DNA from: Hyphomicrobiales bacterium
GTDB lineage: Bacteria > Pseudomonadota > Alphaproteobacteria > Rhizobiales > HXMU1428-3
Direction of reading: 5' to 3'
Assembly: GCA_021775385.1 (NCBI GenBank)
Contig: JAJFHW010000169.1
Span: forward strand, 1-7,254
DNA length: 7,254 nt
The translations under genes and the position numbers were made by a program. This document shows, piece after piece, positions 1 through 6,343 of the stretch; positions within the stretch are counted from its first letter, which is position 1, and each line of letters begins with the position of its first letter. The notes beneath the pieces are model-generated. The model was not told where the DNA came from. It saw nothing but the letters and a program-made list of their open reading frames with translations, and did no database searches.

Positions 1-312
1 CCTTAACCACAATCAATAAAAGTTGGTAAAGCTAACGTGAATCTGAGGCACAATTTGAAATAGTGATACCCAAAGCGTCAAATAATTGATAAATCTTAAA
101 GGAGACTTGAACCCAATAAGGCTAAAGTGCTCAAAAGTAAAATAATACTGACTATCATATTTAAAAAAAGCTAAAGACTTCAAAGACAAAAGACCAGAGC
201 AATAACATATAAAAATTACGTCCGTATTCGGCCACAAACTTTGCCTAATGTTTCGTCATATTTTTGTATTGTTCCAACTAAAAATGCGGTCAAAAAACAA
301 AAGTCTAAACAG

Positions 313-326
313 TATGATTAATCATA
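313..326. promoter_or_regulatory. 14-bp perfect palindrome, possible operator
   Basis: TATGATTAATCATA is a perfect inverted repeat ending 21 bp before the TTG start at 348. Its left half, TATGAT, also matches a -10 hexamer at five of six positions, but no good -35 is seen 16-18 bp upstream. It could be a repressor site over a promoter, or a chance palindrome in AT-rich DNA. Confidence 0.25.
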
Positions 327-338
327 TAGCTTAACCTC

Positions 339-343
339 GGAGG
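339..343 (+). promoter_or_regulatory. Shine-Dalgarno GGAGG for the Clp_N-domain gene
   Basis: GGAGG lies 4 nt before the TTG at 348 and 19 nt before the in-frame ATG at 363. The spacing is short for the TTG but far too long for the ATG, so the TTG start is preferred. The ATG has only a weak AGAG at 354-357 of its own. Both starts keep the whole N-terminal domain. Confidence 0.5.
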
Positions 344-347
344 CAGC

Positions 348-2810
348 TTGAGTAGAGTAGAGATGGCTGAACAATTAGATCAACAACTTCCAGCAACACG
401 CAATTTGCACGAAAGCTTCTCACGCTCTGAAGAGCTGGCAACACGGCGCAAACATTCTGTTGTAGGTTTAGATCACCTTCTGCTTGCACTTGGCCAAGAT
501 CCTGAGGCCGTTGCCGTTCTATTGGTTTGTAAAGTTGATGTTGAAGCCCTCTGTATGGATTTATTGCGAAAATTAGGCCCAGAAGCCCGTATGCGCAGCC
601 CAAACACAGTCCCTCCTTCATTTGATGTCACGGTGCAAAACCTTATCGCACATGCATCAGCTGCAGCACTACAGGCTGGATACACTGAAATTGACGGTTC
701 AAACATACTATCTGCCATCATAAGTGGTGAAGGTGGAATGATAACTCATAAAATTTTGCAAAAACATGGGCTGACTTTCAATGAAACAGTTTTAAATCTT
801 GAGAATAAAAAACAAAATAAAAATGAAGAACAAGCAGGCCTCGAACCAAAAAACGAGCAGCAAGAACAATCTAACCAAGCTGAAGGCCAGCCTGGTCATG
901 AGCAAAATGAAAATTATAATTTAGTTCCAGAAGTTGAAGGCGAAAAGGTTGTAAGTGACCAAGGCTCTGAAAAACGAACAGAACAGATTGCTACTGATAA
1001 AGCAAAAGAGCCTCTGGTAAATGAAGCAAGCATCAACGGGCAAAATACAAAAGAGCATGGTGAAAAGAAAAATCACGGATCATTAGATTCGATCGTTCAG
1101 GCAGAAGCACGCCCAGAAGATTATGGCATGTCTGTTGAGGGAAACGAATATCATCCGGTCCCTCCAAAAGTAGACCCGGCTCTATTAAAAGGAAACAAGG
1201 GGCTCAATCAAGCCCCTTCAAATCCGCATCAGCATGCTCAGAACGTTGCAGTTAAAAACGGCCCTATGAAAGAGCAAATGCCATCTGGTCATCCGTTAGC
1301 CGCACAAGGTCAGCAACAGTCACAGCGGCAACCTGTGAATGTATCCCCCCATCAAATGAATAAAGGGATGCCACCTCCAGTCAATATGACATCTGCTCGA
1401 TCTAATCGAGCGCCGCAACAACATATTGCAAATGAGCAAGATCCTTTGCCATCAAATTTAAATAATCAAGGACCTCAAGGTTTAAGGCAAGAAAACCCTA
1501 CACCAGATGAACAAGGTGTTTTTCCTCAAGCCAAAGGCCGAAAAGTAAGCTTTAACAATGCTGAATTCGGTCAGCCTTTAGGTGGCAAAGAGCCAGCAGT
1601 TGGAGAAGAACATCAAGATCTTCAAGAACAAAAGGTGGCACCTCAGTCACAACCTCAAGACAAGTTCATCAAAGAAGATAAATATGGGAACACACCACCA
1701 AAACTTCCTGTTCCTCCTCATCCTGGCAATATTCAACGCGATGTCTCAAGAGATGATCCTCGTCATGTAGGTTTATCTGAAAATGTAAGCCCTGCACCAA
1801 AAGGTGGAGTGAAAGAAGAGGCGCCGCTAAGAACTGCTCAGAAAGCAATGCTTCCACATTTCCCGCAAATGGCAGAACCAAAACTGAATGAGCAGGGCGC
1901 AGCCAACAGAGGGCTTAAGGAGCAAGGGGCAATTGATCAAGCTCCATTAAACTTACCTCCAGTGGCACGTGAAGGCATTCCTCATGCGCAAGGATACCCA
2001 GTACCAGGCCAGCTGGGGCAGAGTTTAAAGGGGAAAGAGCAATTAGGACAAGGACAGCTAGGGCAAAAAGGGCAACAGTTCCCAGCAAATAACATTGCGT
2101 CATCTCAACAGAGGCAACAGTCAGCCCGTCCAGGCCAGCCACCACATTCCCATGGTCAAGCTCAGAATGGTCAACTCCTGCATGACCAAACCCAGGAAAA
2201 GATGGATGGTATCGCCAACTCAATCGCTCAAAATCAAAAAAATAAAGAGCTTTTAGGAGATCAAGATCAGGTAGTTGAAAATATACCAAAAGTTATGCGG
2301 GTTGGTAAGGTTCACTATTTGGAAGTGCGGGTCGCAAAGTTTGCCAACACAGAAATTGAGCTATCGCCTGAAGATTATGGCTTAAGGTCGAAGCAAAATA
2401 GCAATCCTTTGACGAAAGCAATCACGGTTCGGCTCACAGGGCCAGATGGCTTGTTTTTAATAGATTGCGCAACATCATCGACGCAGTGGACAGAAATGCA
2501 AGGCGGCATAACCAATGATGCTGATTTTGCCGTTTGGCGTTGGCGTGTTTTGCCTCGCAAAAGCGGTATATCAAAATTAAGGTTAGACATAACAGCGCGC
2601 ACAAGTAACGAAGACGGCTTAACAGCGGAAATCCCAATTCAGCCGTCAAAATCAATAGATATCAAGGTCACTCGTAATTATGGATCAATTTTCAAAAAGC
2701 TATTAATAATTACCGGAATTTTTGTCATCGGTTTCGGTGTGGCTCAATATGGTGAAAAAACCTACAAGCTTGCTCAAGAGCAAGTTAAAGAGTTCAGCCG
2801 AGTTGATTAG
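348..2810 (+). CDS. Clp N-domain protein with disordered linker, beta-rich domain and C-terminal membrane anchor
   Basis: This 820-residue protein of unknown function has four visible parts. Residues about 12-150 resemble the ClpA/ClpC N-terminal repeat domain: SEELATRRKHSVVGLDHLLLAL, then DPEAVAVL and CKVDVEAL, with a second repeat around 92-146 containing AGYTEIDGSNILSAI. Residues about 152-645 are low-complexity, rich in Gln, Pro, Asn, Glu and Gly, and very likely disordered. Residues about 648-776 look beta-rich, with a WRW at 730-732 and a following LPRKSG turn. A hydrophobic stretch at about 785-799, preceded by KK, should be a single membrane segment, leaving about 20 residues after it. 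No Walker A or B motif is present, so it is not a Clp ATPase. With no signal peptide, the long N-terminal part is probably cytoplasmic, as in tail-anchored proteins. In Clp proteins the N-domain binds adaptors and substrates, so an adaptor, tether or sensor role is possible but inferred. The gene is monocistronic in this window and convergent with its right neighbour. Confidence 0.8.
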   Translation: MSRVEMAEQLDQQLPATRNLHESFSRSEELATRRKHSVVGLDHLLLALGQDPEAVAVLLVCKVDVEALCMDLLRKLGPEARMRSPNTVPPSFDVTVQNLIAHASAAALQAGYTEIDGSNILSAIISGEGGMITHKILQKHGLTFNETVLNLENKKQNKNEEQAGLEPKNEQQEQSNQAEGQPGHEQNENYNLVPEVEGEKVVSDQGSEKRTEQIATDKAKEPLVNEASINGQNTKEHGEKKNHGSLDSIVQAEARPEDYGMSVEGNEYHPVPPKVDPALLKGNKGLNQAPSNPHQHAQNVAVKNGPMKEQMPSGHPLAAQGQQQSQRQPVNVSPHQMNKGMPPPVNMTSARSNRAPQQHIANEQDPLPSNLNNQGPQGLRQENPTPDEQGVFPQAKGRKVSFNNAEFGQPLGGKEPAVGEEHQDLQEQKVAPQSQPQDKFIKEDKYGNTPPKLPVPPHPGNIQRDVSRDDPRHVGLSENVSPAPKGGVKEEAPLRTAQKAMLPHFPQMAEPKLNEQGAANRGLKEQGAIDQAPLNLPPVAREGIPHAQGYPVPGQLGQSLKGKEQLGQGQLGQKGQQFPANNIASSQQRQQSARPGQPPHSHGQAQNGQLLHDQTQEKMDGIANSIAQNQKNKELLGDQDQVVENIPKVMRVGKVHYLEVRVAKFANTEIELSPEDYGLRSKQNSNPLTKAITVRLTGPDGLFLIDCATSSTQWTEMQGGITNDADFAVWRWRVLPRKSGISKLRLDITARTSNEDGLTAEIPIQPSKSIDIKVTRNYGSIFKKLLIITGIFVIGFGVAQYGEKTYKLAQEQVKEFSRVD

Positions 2811-2824
2811 GGTTTAGACCCTAA
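2807..2824. terminator. Hairpin at the convergent gene junction
   Basis: TTAGGGT, loop TTAG, ACCCTAA forms a perfect 7-bp stem. It overlaps the TAG stop of the plus-strand gene and fills most of the 20-bp gap to the 3' end of the minus-strand gene. No T-run follows on either strand, so it is not a classic intrinsic terminator. Its place between two converging genes suggests a shared 3' end or a block to read-through. Confidence 0.4.
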
Positions 2825-2830
2825 GTTCGA

Positions 2831-3373
2831 TCATATACACTTGAAATACGTTTGGATTTTTTCAGGCAAAACTTCACAATAGAAACTGGAATTTTTTGTT
2901 TTTACGACTTTTCTCAAACTGTAATATAACTCACGCATTTTGTTTCCTGTAATAAGCCCCTTACCACCTAAGATAGGCATTTGAATCACGGGAGCAGAGA
3001 TGATCTTTGACTTCACAACAATTGCGAATTGTTTACCTATGTTGGCTGTCGTAAAATCACCAAAGCGTTTTGTTGCTGGTTCAGATAAACTAAACTCAAT
3101 CGTCTCTCCTTGTTGAAGGTAAGCCATTTCTTGCAAAGATATCCAGGAAAAATCTTTTTCTGTAAAAATAGGAATTATGATGTAATTTTCAGGAACGTCC
3201 TTAATGGATACCGAATCGCTTTTTATTCTACTATGAACAAGGTGCATACTAAGAAGAGTATTAGTGGTTAGGCCAACGTCTGCTTCATTGGCTGATCCCG
3301 TGGTAAGAGACCATGAAGAAAAGTAAGTGCCAAGCCACAAAATTACACTTATAAAAATAGCTGTAATTCGCAT
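2831..3373 (-). CDS. Exported protein with SecD P1-head-like domain
   Basis: The 180-residue protein starts with a signal peptide: a short basic start, a hydrophobic core at residues 4-19, and possible cleavage after Ser-Ala near 28. It should therefore be exported to the periplasm. The stretch from about 90 to 155 matches the pattern of the SecD periplasmic P1 head subdomain: FSLSEPATKRFGDFTTANIG (94-113), then GKQFAIVV (113-120), SAPVI (126-130) and LITG (140-143). In SecD this sequence precedes the transmembrane RND-type module, but here nothing follows beyond residue 180, so it is a stand-alone domain and not a translocase subunit. Two cysteines at 166 and 179 could form a disulfide. The ATG is preceded by GAGGG. 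The gene lies 159 bp after engB on the same strand. Its actual role is unknown; binding of exported or membrane proteins is an inference from the fold. Confidence 0.7.
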   Translation of the reverse strand: MRITAIFISVILWLGTYFSSWSLTTGSANEADVGLTTNTLLSMHLVHSRIKSDSVSIKDVPENYIIIPIFTEKDFSWISLQEMAYLQQGETIEFSLSEPATKRFGDFTTANIGKQFAIVVKSKIISAPVIQMPILGGKGLITGNKMRELYYSLRKVVKTKNSSFYCEVLPEKIQTYFKCI

Positions 3374-3376
3374 ATT

Positions 3377-3381
3377 CCCTC
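3377..3381 (-). promoter_or_regulatory. Shine-Dalgarno GAGGG for the SecD P1-like gene
   Basis: On the minus strand GAGGG is followed by AAT and then the ATG at 3373. The spacing is short, but this is the only good site near the frame and the ATG leads directly into a signal peptide, so it supports the chosen start. Confidence 0.5.
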
Positions 3382-3483
3382 AATAGATATCTAAAAAGTT
3401 TCGATCCTGTTTCAAATTGAGAGTAAGTATAGAATAGGGAAATGACAACGATTTAATAGGTGCTGAAAGATTGATGTCAGTGC

Positions 3484-3504
3484 TAACCAGGTTATTAGTG
3501 GTTA
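3484..3504. repeat. Short inverted repeat downstream of engB
   Basis: TAACCA and TGGTTA are inverted around a 9-nt spacer. An overlapping inverted repeat TAACC-A-GGTTA shares the left arm, so there are three related half-sites. No T-run follows on the minus strand, so a terminator for engB is doubtful. It may be an operator for the next gene or a chance match. Confidence 0.25.
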
Positions 3505-3532
3505 CTTGCATAGAACTCAAAGTAATAAATTT

Positions 3533-4183
3533 CTAAGAGTTAAGAGCTAAAATTATAGCCCCCTTCAGTTCATCAATGCCCTGGCCTTTATTCGATGATG
3601 TCGCAATCAATAAGGGAAACGCAGCAGGGTGTTTTTTGATAATCACTTCAGTCTCGCTAATGCGTTTTTCAAGTTCGCCTGTCTTTATCTTGTCAGTTTT
3701 TGTTAAGACGATTTGATAAAGCACAGCAGAACTATCAAGCTTCTCCATGATCTCAAGATCTTTTTTCTTGATCCCATGACGGCTATCTATAAGGACAAAT
3801 GTTCGCTTGAGGTTAATGCGGCCTCGTAAGTATTTTTCAATGAGTTTGGTCCAACCAGCAACCATCTCTTTTGGAACTTTAGCAAAACCATAACCAGGCA
3901 TATCAACGAGGAAGGCTTCCTCTCCAATGGTGAAATAATTGATCTCACGCGTGCGGCCTGGTGTATTCGATGTGCGAGCTAAATTTTTGCGATTACAAAG
4001 CGCATTAATCAAGCTGGATTTTCCAACATTCGAGCGCCCTGCAAAGGCAATCTCAGGCCGGTCAGCAGCAGGCAATCCACCCTCGTCGACAACCCCTTTG
4101 ACAAAATCAATAGGCAATCGAAAAAGCGAAATGCCTTCTTCAATGAGGTCATCAGTAATTTTAATTTCGTCTAAATCGCTCAT
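3533..4183 (-). CDS. engB: Ribosome biogenesis GTP-binding protein EngB (YihA/YsxC)
   Basis: This 216-residue GTPase of the TrmE-Era-EngA-EngB family takes part in assembly of the large ribosomal subunit in the cytoplasm. All the nucleotide-binding motifs are visible: G1 GRSNVGKS (49-56), the G2 region TPGRT (74-78), G3 DMPGYG (94-99), G4 TKTD (161-164) and G5-like ATSS (194-197). The length is normal for the family, with a short alphaproteobacterial N-terminal extension before the GTPase core. The ATG is preceded by a weak GAG about 9 nt away. It follows yidC on the same strand but is separated by a 343-bp gap with structured repeats, so it may have its own promoter. In many alphaproteobacteria argB follows engB; that is not the case here. 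Confidence 0.97.
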   Translation of the reverse strand: MSDLDEIKITDDLIEEGISLFRLPIDFVKGVVDEGGLPAADRPEIAFAGRSNVGKSSLINALCNRKNLARTSNTPGRTREINYFTIGEEAFLVDMPGYGFAKVPKEMVAGWTKLIEKYLRGRINLKRTFVLIDSRHGIKKKDLEIMEKLDSSAVLYQIVLTKTDKIKTGELEKRISETEVIIKKHPAAFPLLIATSSNKGQGIDELKGAIILALNS

Positions 4184-4246
4184 AATAATATCTCGAAGTT
4201 AACGCGGTTCATAGTGGGCAACTTGAAGTGTAATTTTAAAGCATAA

Positions 4247-4279
4247 TCGTGAGATAAGGCAAAAAACTTATCTTCACGA
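4247..4279. repeat. 12-bp hairpin with one bulge, between the tandem elements and engB
   Basis: TCGTGAGATAAG (4247-4258) pairs with CTTATC (4267-4272) and TCACGA (4274-4279) with a single bulged T and an 8-nt loop. As a minus-strand transcript it would be followed by TTATGCTTTAAAATT, a poor U-tract. It could be a terminator or processing signal for the yidC transcript. Its left arm, CGTGAGA, resembles the conserved 3' end of the neighbouring elements. Confidence 0.5.
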
Positions 4280-4284
4280 AGAAG

Positions 4285-4389
4285 GAGTGACGCCACTTCG
4301 GTGTCAGGACATGGCAAGCAATCTTGCCCGGCGCAAGCGCCGCCTCTCGGAGGCCTCTGAGCTTTAGCTCAGAGAGTAGCCGTGAGAGA
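4285..4389 (+). repeat. Structured intergenic element, copy 1
   Basis: This 105-nt element shares conserved blocks with copy 2: GAGTGACGCCACTTCGG at the start, then GTCAGGACATGGC, a central CTCGGAGGCC, and TAGCCGTGAGAGA at the end. In order it forms stem I TGACGCC/GGTGTCA (4288-4306, one G-T pair), stem II GGCAAG/CTTGCC (4313-4328), stem III CGGCGC/GCGCCG (4329-4342), a small CCTC/GAGG stem (4343-4353) and stem IV CTCTGAGC/GCTCAGAG (4355-4374). Stems II to IV differ in bases from copy 2 but keep pairing. It is either a structured RNA or a palindromic intergenic repeat family; the strand is favoured only by G-T pairs. I do not recognise a named family. Confidence 0.75.
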
Positions 4390-4398
4390 AAACAAAAA

Positions 4399-4510
4399 GA
4401 GTGACGCCACTTCGGCGTCAGGACATGGCGTAGTGCTTCGCGCAGCCCGGTGCTTAGCACCGTCCCTCGGAGGCCCAAGCGCCATAAGCGCTTGGAATAG
4501 CCGTGAGAGA
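4399..4510 (+). repeat. Structured intergenic element, copy 2
   Basis: This 112-nt element is a direct repeat of copy 1 after a 9-nt A-rich spacer. Stem I is TGACGCC/GGCGTCA (4402-4420) with the same ACTTC loop. Stem II is GGC and GTGC paired with GCGC and GCC (4427-4447, with an internal loop and one G-T pair). Stem III is CGGTGC/GCACCG (4448-4462). Stem IV is CCAAGCGC/GCGCTTGG (4475-4495). It ends 16 bp before the yidC stop codon, so it would sit in the 3' untranslated region of a yidC message, or be read as an antisense RNA. Confidence 0.75.
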
Positions 4511-4526
4511 GAGAAAAAAGAGAAAG

Positions 4527-6320
4527 CTAAGTGCTTTTCTTCTTGAAACCCATATTTTCCAAGAGGTTCACCTCAACGCCGTGGCGCCGCATAATGTAAT
4601 ATTGCTGGAGCACTGATAATGTATTGTTCCACGCCCAATAGATCACAAGGCCAGATGAGAAACCTGCAAGAATAAAGGTAAAGACGATCGGCATGTATGT
4701 GAAGATCTGAGCTTGCACCGCATCAGTTGGCGCTGGGTTCAGCTTCATTTGAATGAACATGGTGATACCCATAATCAAAGGCCAAATACCAATCATCAAA
4801 AATTGTGGGAGGTCAATCGGGATCAAACCGAACAAATTGAAAAGAGACGTCGGGTCAGGTGCGGAGAGATCTTGAATCCAACCCACAAACGGCGCATGAC
4901 GCATTTCAATTGTCACATAAAGCACTTTATAAAGCGCAAAGAAAATGGGAATCTGAATAAGGACGGGCCAACAACCAGAAAGTGGGTTGATCTTGTTAGT
5001 CTTATAAAGCTCCATCAACTCTTGCTGTTGCTTCATCTTGTCGTCTTTATAACGGTTACGGATTTTTTCCATCTCTGGCTGCATTTTTTTCATATACGCC
5101 ATAGACTTATAAGACTTATTAGCAAGAGGGAATAAAAGCAGCTTAATAATAACCGTAACGATCAAAATCGATAAACCAAAATTGCCCACCAGATGGTTAA
5201 AATAAACCAAAGATTTAAACATAGGTTTCGTTATGAAATGGAACCAACCCCAATCGATCAATTTAGTAAAACGATCAATTTTAAGAGTGTCGGCATATTC
5301 TTCAATCAGTTCACCTTGTTTTGCACCAGCATAAAGACGGTTGGTGACTTCAATAGATTTACCAGGTTCAATGATTTGGCCAGCATGTAAATAGTTGACG
5401 GTGTAGTTATCTTCCCCGCCCTCAGGAGCGTTACCAATAAAGGTCGCTGAAAATTTATGACGAGCATCAGGAATAAGTGCCGAAGCCCAATATTTATCAG
5501 TAAGAGCCACCCAGCCTGTTTGGCCAGTATGTTTCTCTAATCTGTCATCTGCGAGATCACTATAAGTCGTTTCAATTAATTCACCGTTGAATATACCCAC
5601 AACACCTTCATGTGAAATAAAGATAGATTCGCTCACTGGTTTATTGCGGCGATAGATTAAACCATATGGTGATAAATCGAGAGCTTTCGCGCCTTTATTC
5701 ATAACGCGTTGGGTAATGGTGAACATAAAACGATCATCTATAGAGATTTCTCGTTCAAAAAGAAGTCCTTTGCCATTGTCGTATTGTAGTTTAACAGGAC
5801 TGCCAACCGTCAAACGATCGCCTGAAACTTTCGTCCAAAGCGTGTCGTTTTTAGGAGCAATAACAGAGCTATCACTGCTAACCCAGCCAAAATCGGCAAA
5901 ATAAGGGTGTTTCGTGCCTTCAGGTGAAAAGAACTCTACAGGAGGGCTCTTTTTATCAACTGTTTGGCGGAAATCTTTCAATAAAATATCATCAACCCTA
6001 CCACCGACAAGATTAATCGAGCCTGAAATAGCTGGTGTATCAATAGCAATGCGCTTTGAATTGTCAGACAAAATATCGTTTCGAGATTGAATTTTAAGAG
6101 GGGCTTTAACAACACCAGGTGTAATCGGTGTGCCAGGTTGAACTTTACCACCAACTTTCGGTGTGATTATCCCGTTAGAGTCTTTCTTTAATATAGCTTC
6201 CGCTTGTTGGCGCTCTTTCAGCTTTTCTTGTTTGGGGACAATGTAAAAATAGTTCCAAACAAGGAAGACCAAAACCGAAAGAACAAGGGCAACTACAAAA
6301 TTTTTATTATTTTCATCCAT
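4527..6320 (-). CDS. yidC: Membrane protein insertase YidC
   Basis: YidC/Oxa1 inserts and folds inner-membrane proteins, alone or with SecYEG. This is the full-length Gram-negative form of 597 residues. It has an N-terminal membrane helix (about 8-27), a basic and low-complexity linker, a large periplasmic beta domain (about 80-345), and the five-helix insertase core from about 355. The conserved core is clear: GNFGLSILIVTVIIK (379-393), a charged cytoplasmic hairpin (about 400-445), NPLSGCWPVLIQIPIFFALY (445-464), and the last helices ending in LVIYWAWNNTLSVLQQYYIM (558-577). K393 takes the place of the E. coli groove arginine, R366. The C-terminus ends with a short basic KKKST. The gene follows rnpA by 23 bp, so they are probably cotranscribed. 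The site before the ATG is weak (GAG about 9 nt upstream). Confidence 0.98.
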   Translation of the reverse strand: MDENNKNFVVALVLSVLVFLVWNYFYIVPKQEKLKERQQAEAILKKDSNGIITPKVGGKVQPGTPITPGVVKAPLKIQSRNDILSDNSKRIAIDTPAISGSINLVGGRVDDILLKDFRQTVDKKSPPVEFFSPEGTKHPYFADFGWVSSDSSVIAPKNDTLWTKVSGDRLTVGSPVKLQYDNGKGLLFEREISIDDRFMFTITQRVMNKGAKALDLSPYGLIYRRNKPVSESIFISHEGVVGIFNGELIETTYSDLADDRLEKHTGQTGWVALTDKYWASALIPDARHKFSATFIGNAPEGGEDNYTVNYLHAGQIIEPGKSIEVTNRLYAGAKQGELIEEYADTLKIDRFTKLIDWGWFHFITKPMFKSLVYFNHLVGNFGLSILIVTVIIKLLLFPLANKSYKSMAYMKKMQPEMEKIRNRYKDDKMKQQQELMELYKTNKINPLSGCWPVLIQIPIFFALYKVLYVTIEMRHAPFVGWIQDLSAPDPTSLFNLFGLIPIDLPQFLMIGIWPLIMGITMFIQMKLNPAPTDAVQAQIFTYMPIVFTFILAGFSSGLVIYWAWNNTLSVLQQYYIMRRHGVEVNLLENMGFKKKST

Positions 6321-6343
6321 GGAAAATGCTCTATTACCTAATG

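Larger units (their letters stand above)
1..347. other. AT-rich non-coding leader region
   Basis: No convincing gene is seen in this stretch. The only sizeable open frame lies on the minus strand at 13-237. It begins with TTG, has a weak upstream AGG and encodes a Phe/Tyr/Leu-rich sequence typical of chance reading through AT-rich DNA. The right end holds the ribosome binding site and a 14-bp palindrome just before the large plus-strand gene, so the region probably carries that gene's promoter. I could not find a convincing -35/-10 pair. The left edge is cut by the window, so the upstream neighbour is unknown. Confidence 0.6.
4184..4526. other. yidC-engB intergenic region with structured elements
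   Basis: This 343-bp gap lies between two co-oriented minus-strand genes and is more GC-rich and far more palindromic than its surroundings. It contains a long hairpin (4247-4279) and two tandem structured elements (4285-4389 and 4399-4510). An 80-codon minus-strand open frame (4236-4478) crosses it, but its residues derive from the repeats, which give the same peptide twice, so I do not call a gene. Just after the yidC stop the minus strand is pyrimidine-rich (4505-4527) without a strong preceding stem. Confidence 0.7.

Noticed and set aside
13..237. 74-codon minus-strand open frame starting with TTG
   Set aside because: AT-rich DNA readily gives Phe/Tyr/Leu-rich open frames. There is no recognisable motif and no good start signal.
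335..344. CCTCGGAGGC before the Clp_N gene, matching the central block of structured element copy 2
   Set aside because: Ten bases built around a Shine-Dalgarno core are easily shared by chance, and no other part of the element is present there.
1915..2289. 124-codon minus-strand open frame within the Clp_N gene
   Set aside because: It is antisense to the low-complexity Gln/Pro-rich linker, whose biased codons leave the opposite frame open.
1114..2380. PEDYG occurring twice in the Clp_N protein (residues 256-260 and 674-678)
   Set aside because: The flanking sequences differ and one copy lies in the disordered linker, so a chance match or short shared motif cannot be told apart from a duplication.
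4236..4478. 80-codon minus-strand open frame across the yidC-engB gap
   Set aside because: It reads through both structured elements and repeats the same peptide because the DNA repeats. Pairing, not codons, appears to be conserved.
4285..4510. CRISPR array
   Set aside because: Only two units of over 100 nt are present, with internal hairpins that vary. There are no short identical repeats with unique spacers.
4505..4545. Intrinsic terminator directly after yidC
   Set aside because: The minus strand is pyrimidine-rich there but the only stem is 5 bp and AT-rich, which is too weak to call.
4713..5135. 140-codon plus-strand open frame inside yidC
   Set aside because: It is antisense to the strongly conserved YidC core and has no recognisable features of its own.
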